Shown here: positions 59,503-64,000 of the stretch, in pieces
Layout of the letters: each line of letters begins with the position of its first letter
Position numbering within the stretch: the first letter of the stretch is position 1
NCBI RefSeq assembly: GCF_001552635.1
Contig: NZ_BCRO01000039.1
Span: 124,001-188,000, forward strand
From: Actinomadura hibisca NBRC 15177
GTDB taxonomy: Bacteria; Actinomycetota; Actinomycetes; Streptosporangiales; Streptosporangiaceae
Reading direction: 5' to 3'
Length of the DNA stretch: 64,000 nucleotides
Position numbers and translations under genes: made by a program
The notes under the pieces: model-generated
Told to the model about the DNA's origin: nothing
Seen by the model: the letters and a program-made list of their open reading frames with translations, nothing else
The model's database searches: none

Positions 59503-60052
59503 AAAATTGACGACCGAACCCACCCGACGCCGCCTGACCGAGCGGCAGGCCGACACCGTGCGGCGGCTCACCGACGCCGCGGTGGACGAGGTCCGCGAGG
59601 CCGGGTACGAGGGCCTGACCGTGCGCAACGTCGCCAAGCGCGCGGGCGTCGCCCCGGCCACCGCCTACACCTACTTCGCCTCCAAGAACCATCTCATCAC
59701 CGAGGTCTTCTGGCGGCGGCTCAGCGCGCTGCCGCCGGTCACCGGCGACGTGGTGGCGGTGCTGCGCGAGATCGCGCTGCTGGTCTCCGACGAACCCGAG
59801 CTGGCCGCCGCCTGCACCACCGCGATGCTCGGCACCGACCCCGACGTGCGCGAGCTGCGGGTGCGCATCGGCCTCGCCATCCGGCGGCGGCTGGAGGAGG
59901 CGCTCGGCGACGGCGCCGACCCCAAGGTGGTCGGGGCCCTGGAGCTGGCCTACGCGGGCGCGCTGGTGCACGCCGGCATGGGCTACACCTCGTACGCGCG
60001 CATGGCGGACCGACTGGCCGAGATGGCGGAGCTCATCCTGCCCGACTCTTAG
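59495..60052 (+). CDS. TetR family regulator (Rv0767c-like)
   Basis: This 185-aa repressor has the TetR helix-turn-helix: RLTDAAVDEVREAGYEGLTV and NVAKRAGVAPATAYTYFASK, with NHLITEVFWRRL. The ligand domain contains ELAAACTTAMLGTDPDVREL. The GTG at 59495 is preferred because a well-spaced promoter would start transcription there; GTG 59483 is the alternative. It heads the P450-SDR-CYP51-ferredoxin operon and corresponds by position to M. tuberculosis Rv0767c. The shared palindrome implies that it also controls the ALDH operon. Confidence 0.9.
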   Translation: MSGKLTTEPTRRRLTERQADTVRRLTDAAVDEVREAGYEGLTVRNVAKRAGVAPATAYTYFASKNHLITEVFWRRLSALPPVTGDVVAVLREIALLVSDEPELAAACTTAMLGTDPDVRELRVRIGLAIRRRLEEALGDGADPKVVGALELAYAGALVHAGMGYTSYARMADRLAEMAELILPDS

Positions 60053-60065
60053 TGAGGTGACGGCT

Positions 60066-61250
60066 GTGGACCCCTCCTACAGCCCGTACGACTACGCCGT
60101 CCACGAGGACCCCTACCCGGTGTACGCGCGCCTGCGCGAGGAGGCCCCGCTCTACCGCAACGAGGAGCTGGGTTTCTGGGCGCTGTCCCGGCACGCCGAC
60201 GTCGCGGCCGCTTTCCGGGACCACGCGACGTTCTCCAGCAGCAACGGCGTCTCGCTGGAACCGAGCGCGTGGGGCCCGCACGCCCACCGGACGATGTCGT
60301 TCCTGGCGCTGGACCCGCCCCGCCACACCCGGATGCGCGCGCTGGTCTCAAAAGGGTTCACGCCCCGGCGCGTCAAGGACCTCCACGACGGCATCCTGGA
60401 GCTGACCCGCCGCTATCTGGACCCCCTCCTGGAAAAGCGCGAGTGCGACTTCGTCGCCGACTTCGCGGGCCTGCTCCCCATGGACGTCATCTCGCAGATG
60501 ATGGGCGTCCCGGAGAGCGACCGCGCCGAGGTGCGGCGGCTCGCCGACGTCGTGGTGCACCGCGAGGAGGGCCTGAACGACGTCCCGCCCGCCGGGATGG
60601 ACGCCGCGCTCACCCTCGTCGGCTACTACCAGGACATGGTGGCCGAACGGCGGCGTGCTCCCAGGCAGGACCTGACCTCGGCCCTGCTGGACGCCGACCT
60701 CGATGGCGACCGTCTCACCGACCGCGAGGTCATCGCGTTCCTGTTCCTGATGGTGGTCGCCGGGAACGAGACCACCACCAAGCTTCTGGCCAACGCCCTG
60801 TACTGGGGCGCCCGCAACCCCGCCCAGGCGGCGAAGCCCTTCGCCGACCCCGCCCGCGTCGACGACTGGGTGGAGGAGACGCTGCGCTACGACACCTCCA
60901 GCCAGATGCTCGCGCGGACCGTCACCCAGGACGTCGTCCTGCACGGCCAGCGTGTCCCCGAAGGCGAGCGCATGTTGCTGCTGGTCGGCTCCGCCAACCG
61001 CGACCCCCGCGTCTTCGAGCGCCCCGACGACTACGACCTCGATCGCGACACCTCCCAGCTCGTCAGCTTCGGCGGCGGCCGCCACTTCTGCCTGGGCGCC
61101 AACCTCGCCCGCCTGGAGGCCCGGACCGTGCTCGCCGAGCTGACCCGCAGGGTCGCTTCCTACGAGGTGGACACCGCCAACGCGCGGCGCGTGCACTCCA
61201 TCAACGTGCGCGGCTTCGCGTCCCTGCCCGTCCGTCTGGAGGTGCGTTAG
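60066..61250 (+). CDS. Cytochrome P450 (CYP123-like by position)
   Basis: This 394-aa soluble monooxygenase has the I-helix motif VVAGNETTT (near 232-237), ExxR in VEETLRYD (270-273) and the heme loop SFGGGRHFCLGANLAR with Cys342. FLALDPPRHTRMRALVSKGF is typical of bacterial P450s. The GTG at 60066 is chosen for the GAGGTGA site; GTG 60057 is an alternative. The SDR gene follows without a gap. By order it matches CYP123 (Rv0766c). The substrate is unknown. Confidence 0.93.
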   Translation: MDPSYSPYDYAVHEDPYPVYARLREEAPLYRNEELGFWALSRHADVAAAFRDHATFSSSNGVSLEPSAWGPHAHRTMSFLALDPPRHTRMRALVSKGFTPRRVKDLHDGILELTRRYLDPLLEKRECDFVADFAGLLPMDVISQMMGVPESDRAEVRRLADVVVHREEGLNDVPPAGMDAALTLVGYYQDMVAERRRAPRQDLTSALLDADLDGDRLTDREVIAFLFLMVVAGNETTTKLLANALYWGARNPAQAAKPFADPARVDDWVEETLRYDTSSQMLARTVTQDVVLHGQRVPEGERMLLLVGSANRDPRVFERPDDYDLDRDTSQLVSFGGGRHFCLGANLARLEARTVLAELTRRVASYEVDTANARRVHSINVRGFASLPVRLEVR

Positions 61251-62030
61251 ATGCCCCGCTTCGACCCCCACCCCGAACGCAGGCCCGCCGTCGTCACCGG
61301 AGCGTCCTCGGGAATCGGCGCGGCCACGGCGACCGCCCTGGCGATGGCCGGGCACCCGGTCGCCCTGGGCGCGCGCCGCGCCGACAAGTGCGAGGAACTG
61401 GCCGCCACGATCCGCGCGGGCGGGGGAGAGGCGTTCGCGCACCCCTTGGACGTGGCCGACGGCGACTCGGTGAAGGCGTTCGGGGCCGCCGCCCAAGACG
61501 CGCTCGGCCCCGTCGAGGTCGTCGTGTCCAGCGCCGGTGACCTCGCCGCCGACCGCGTGTACGAGCTGGACTCCGACGCCTTCCTCGCCCAGGTCCAGGT
61601 GCACCTGGTCGGCGCGCACCGCCTGGTGTCCCAGTTCGTGCCCGGCATGGTCGGCCGCCGCCGGGGGGACGTCGTGTTCGTCTCCTCCGACGTGGTTCGC
61701 GCGCCTCGCACCCGCATGGGCGCCTACGTCGCCGCCAAGAACGGCGTGGAGGGCATGGCCCGCGCCATGCAGATGGAGCTGGAGGGCACCGGCGTCCGCG
61801 CCTCCATCGTCCGGCCCGGCCCGACCGCCACCGGCATGGGCATGGGCTGGGACGCCCACACCACCGGCGAGGTCCTGGAGGAGTGGGTCAGGTGGGGCCT
61901 GGCCCGCCACCCCTACTTCCTGCGCCCCTCCGATGTGGCGGCCGCCGTCGCCGCCGTGGTCGCCGCCCCGCGCGGCGCGCACCTGTCGCTGGTGGAAGTG
62001 CAGCCCGAAGCCCCGCTGGAGGAACGGTGA
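61251..62030 (+). CDS. SDR family oxidoreductase (Rv0765c-like)
   Basis: This 259-aa short-chain dehydrogenase has VVTGASSGIGAATATALAMA, GARRADKCEELAATI (Arg after the second strand favours NADP), SSAGDLAADR, and the catalytic set VFVSSDVVRAPRTRMGAYVA with Tyr-x3-Lys (YVAAKNGVEGM). It starts at the base after the P450 stop and overlaps the CYP51 start by 4 bp, so it acts with both P450s in one pathway. Confidence 0.93.
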   Translation: MPRFDPHPERRPAVVTGASSGIGAATATALAMAGHPVALGARRADKCEELAATIRAGGGEAFAHPLDVADGDSVKAFGAAAQDALGPVEVVVSSAGDLAADRVYELDSDAFLAQVQVHLVGAHRLVSQFVPGMVGRRRGDVVFVSSDVVRAPRTRMGAYVAAKNGVEGMARAMQMELEGTGVRASIVRPGPTATGMGMGWDAHTTGEVLEEWVRWGLARHPYFLRPSDVAAAVAAVVAAPRGAHLSLVEVQPEAPLEER

Positions 62031-63358
62031 CCATCCCCCTGGTGTCCGGTGGCCCCGACCACCTGGACGAGCTGCGCTCCGACCCGATCGCCCTGATGCG
62101 CCGCGTCCGCGCCGAGTGCGGCGACGTCGGCTCCTTCCGGCTCGGAGGCCGCGAGGTGGTGCTGCTGTCGGGCGCCGAGGCCAACGAGTTCTTCTTCCGC
62201 TCGCCGGACGAGGAGCTCGACCAGGCCGAGGCGTATCCGTTCATGACGCCGATCTTCGGCGAGGGCGTGGTGTTCGACGCCACCCCCGAGCAGCGCCGCG
62301 AGGCCCTGCACAACCAGGCGCTCAAAGGCTCGTTCCTGAAGGGCCACGCCGCCACCATCGCCGGTGAGGTGGACCGGATGACCGCCGGATGGGGCAAGTC
62401 CGGCGAGATCGACCTGCTCGACTGGTTCGCCGAGCTGACGATCTACACCTCGTCCGCCTGCCTGATCGGCCGCAAGTTCCGCGAGCAGCTCGACCGCCGC
62501 TTCGCCGAGCTGTACCACGACCTGGAGCGCGGCACCGACGCGCTCGCCTACGTCGACCCCTACGCGCCCATCGACAGCTTCCGCCGCCGCGACGAGGCCC
62601 GCCGCGCGCTGGTCGCGCTCGTCCAGGGCATCATGGACGGCCGCGACCCGCGCCCGCCGCGCGAGGAGCGCGACCTGCTGGACGTGCTGATGTCGCTGAA
62701 GGAACCCGACGGCACGGCCAAGTTCGGCGCCGACCAGATCACCGGCATGTTCATCTCGATGATGTTCGCCGGGCACCACACCTCCTCCGGCACCGCCGCC
62801 TGGACCCTCATCGAGCTGCTGCGCAACCCCGCCGTGCTCGCCGACGTCACCGCCGAGCTGGACGCCCTGTACGCCGACGGCCGCCAGGTCGAGTTCCAGG
62901 CGCTGCGCGCCATCCCGCGCCTGGAGTCGGCGATCAAGGAGGCGCTGCGGCTGCACCCGCCGCTGATCCTGCTGCTGCGCGTCGCCAAGTCCGACCAGGA
63001 GGTGCTGGGCCACCGCGTCCCGGCCGGGACCATGGTCGGGTGCAGCCTCGCGGTGTCCAACCGCATCCCCGAGGACTTCCCCGACCCTGACGCCTTCGAC
63101 CCCGCCCGCTACGCCGCGCCCCGCGAGGAGGACCTGCTCAACCGCTGGACGTGGGTGCCGTTCGGCGCGGGGCGGCACCGCTGCGTCGGCGCGAACTTCG
63201 CCATGATCCAGCTCAAGGCGATCTTCTCGGTGCTGCTGCGCGACTGGGAGTTCGAGCTGGCGCAACCACCGGACACCTACCGCAACGACCACTCCAAGAT
63301 GGTCGTGCAGCTCGCCCGCCCCTGCGCCGTCCGCTACCGCCGGAGGAAGCAGGCGTGA
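62027..63358 (+). CDS. cyp51: CYP51-like cytochrome P450 (sterol 14-alpha-demethylase family)
   Basis: This 443-aa P450 is strikingly like M. tuberculosis CYP51. It has FMTPIFGEGVVFDA (72-85), the I-helix MMFAGHHTSSGTAAWTLIEL, the ExxR and substrate region KEALRLHPPLILLLRVAKSD, and the heme loop PFGAGRHRCVGANFA with Cys386. The HHTSSGT motif is diagnostic for CYP51. It has no membrane anchor, as in bacterial CYP51. The GTG overlaps the SDR stop, and the ferredoxin gene overlaps its own stop. Whether it acts on sterols here is unknown; no sterol genes are in the window. Confidence 0.94.
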   Translation: MTIPLVSGGPDHLDELRSDPIALMRRVRAECGDVGSFRLGGREVVLLSGAEANEFFFRSPDEELDQAEAYPFMTPIFGEGVVFDATPEQRREALHNQALKGSFLKGHAATIAGEVDRMTAGWGKSGEIDLLDWFAELTIYTSSACLIGRKFREQLDRRFAELYHDLERGTDALAYVDPYAPIDSFRRRDEARRALVALVQGIMDGRDPRPPREERDLLDVLMSLKEPDGTAKFGADQITGMFISMMFAGHHTSSGTAAWTLIELLRNPAVLADVTAELDALYADGRQVEFQALRAIPRLESAIKEALRLHPPLILLLRVAKSDQEVLGHRVPAGTMVGCSLAVSNRIPEDFPDPDAFDPARYAAPREEDLLNRWTWVPFGAGRHRCVGANFAMIQLKAIFSVLLRDWEFELAQPPDTYRNDHSKMVVQLARPCAVRYRRRKQA

Positions 63359-63549
63359 GGATCACCGTCGACCTCGACCTGTGCCAGGGCCACGCCATGT
63401 GCGAGCTGGAGGCCCCCGAGGTGTTCGAGGTGCCGCCCAGGCAGAAGGTCCGCGTGCTGGACCCCGAACCCGCCGACGACCTGCGCCCGCAGGTGACCGC
63501 CGCCGTCCGCTACTGCCCGACCCGGGCCCTCACCCTTCAGGAGCCCTGA
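63355..63549 (+). CDS. [3Fe-4S]-type ferredoxin for CYP51 (Rv0763c-like)
   Basis: This 64-aa ferredoxin has LCQGHAMCELEAPEVFEVPP and RYCPTRALTL, that is C-x2-H-x2-C-xn-C-P, with His at the second ligand position. The CQGHAMCELEAPE block is shared with the ferredoxin beside M. tuberculosis CYP51. It should pass electrons to CYP51 and perhaps to the other P450. Its GTG overlaps the CYP51 stop and its stop overlaps the next start (TGATG). No ferredoxin reductase is seen in this operon; the PDR-type reductase at 55256 carries its own cluster. Confidence 0.93.
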   Translation: MRITVDLDLCQGHAMCELEAPEVFEVPPRQKVRVLDPEPADDLRPQVTAAVRYCPTRALTLQEP

Positions 63550-64000
63550 TGCCCGCGTTCTCCCGCGCCGAACTGGACGACATGGTGGCGCACTGGCTGG
63601 AGACCAACCGCCGCTGCGAGGAGCGGGGCGACTGGCGCCCGCTCGCCGACCTCTACACCCCCGACGCCACCTACGGCTGGAACATCGGCCCCGACCAGGA
63701 CTTCATGGCCGTGGGCCGCGACGAGATCCGCGACCTGGCCCTCGGCTCGGAGATGGGCGGCCTGGACGGCTGGACCTACCCCTACCAGTCCCTCCTGGTG
63801 GACGAGGCGAACGGCCAGGTGGTCGGCTTCTGGAAGCAGGTCGCCGACGCCGAGCGCCCCGGCGGCGGCCGCTACGAGGTCGCCGGGATCGGCGGGAGCT
63901 GGTTCCGGTACGCCGGGGACCGGCAGTGGTCCTGGCAGCGCGACTGGTTCGACCTCGGCAACGTCACGGCGGTGTTCGTGGAGATGTTGAAGGCCGGGGT
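63549..64000 (+). CDS. NTF2/SnoaL-like protein (Rv0762c-like), cut by the window end
   Basis: The first 150 codons are present. The protein begins MPAFSRAELDDMVAHWLETN and has ERGDWRPLADLYTPDATYGW, WKQVADAERPGG and WSWQRDWFDLGNVTAVFVEM. The cone-shaped NTF2-like fold suits a small isomerase, hydratase or binding protein. Overlap with the ferredoxin stop (TGATG) shows it belongs to the CYP51 operon. By order it matches Rv0762c. Confidence 0.85.
   Translation, partial: MPAFSRAELDDMVAHWLETNRRCEERGDWRPLADLYTPDATYGWNIGPDQDFMAVGRDEIRDLALGSEMGGLDGWTYPYQSLLVDEANGQVVGFWKQVADAERPGGGRYEVAGIGGSWFRYAGDRQWSWQRDWFDLGNVTAVFVEMLKAG

Overview
The window is high-GC actinobacterial chromosome. Coding uses mostly G or C at third positions, starts are often GTG or TTG, many genes overlap by 1-4 bp (ATGA, GTGA, TGATG), and several starts look leaderless. 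The serA-leuB-ilvE-cimA and ndgR/leuCD-hup-fbiD-plsC-gpsA-ddl gene orders, a SigE-type sigma factor, PadR/TetR/IclR regulators and a CYP51/ferredoxin locus like that of Mycobacterium tuberculosis all fit. The family content suggests a Streptosporangiales relative such as Actinomadura, but no rRNA or other decisive marker is present. No CRISPR array, insertion sequence or integrase was seen.

Layout. 1-6.9 kb: PadR-controlled ABC/FtsX exporter, a DUF2079 membrane protein and a divergent thymidylate synthase-like protein. 7-12.6 kb: secreted M1 peptidase, serA, a FhuF-like protein, and a cobalamin riboswitch driving cbtBA. 12.8-17.4 kb: leuB, ilvE and cimA; cimA has an operator, a leader peptide and a terminator in front. 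17.4-24.3 kb: assorted single genes, a second PadR with a VOC protein, tRNA-Gln and two identical tRNA-Glu genes. 24.5-34 kb: EspR-like regulator, a secreted propeller protein, a polar amino-acid ABC transporter with SAM hydrolase and Nudix genes, and small membrane proteins. 34-38.6 kb: MerR with a redoxin, GH3 glycosidase and TetR. 38.7-47.6 kb: the ndgR/leuCD-to-ddl core block. 47.6-50.1 kb: propeller lipoprotein and a shrunken formamidase-like protein.

50.1-64 kb is the most interesting part. It carries orthologues, judged by eye, of the M. tuberculosis Rv0762c-Rv0771 locus: CMD, HIBADH, SDR and ALDH on one arm; TetR, CYP123-like P450, SDR, CYP51, ferredoxin and an NTF2-like protein on the other. 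In M. tuberculosis the two arms are adjacent and divergent. Here about 5.9 kb lies between them: a three-gene redox operon, a Ser/Thr kinase, three unusual tRNA genes and a sigma/anti-sigma pair. Nearly identical 16-bp palindromes remain at both arms, so one TetR probably still controls both.

A second regulatory theme is leucine biosynthesis. The same 17-bp dyad, GTCTC-N7-GAGAC/T, lies in front of leuB, in front of cimA and between ndgR and leuC. It is the likely NdgR operator.
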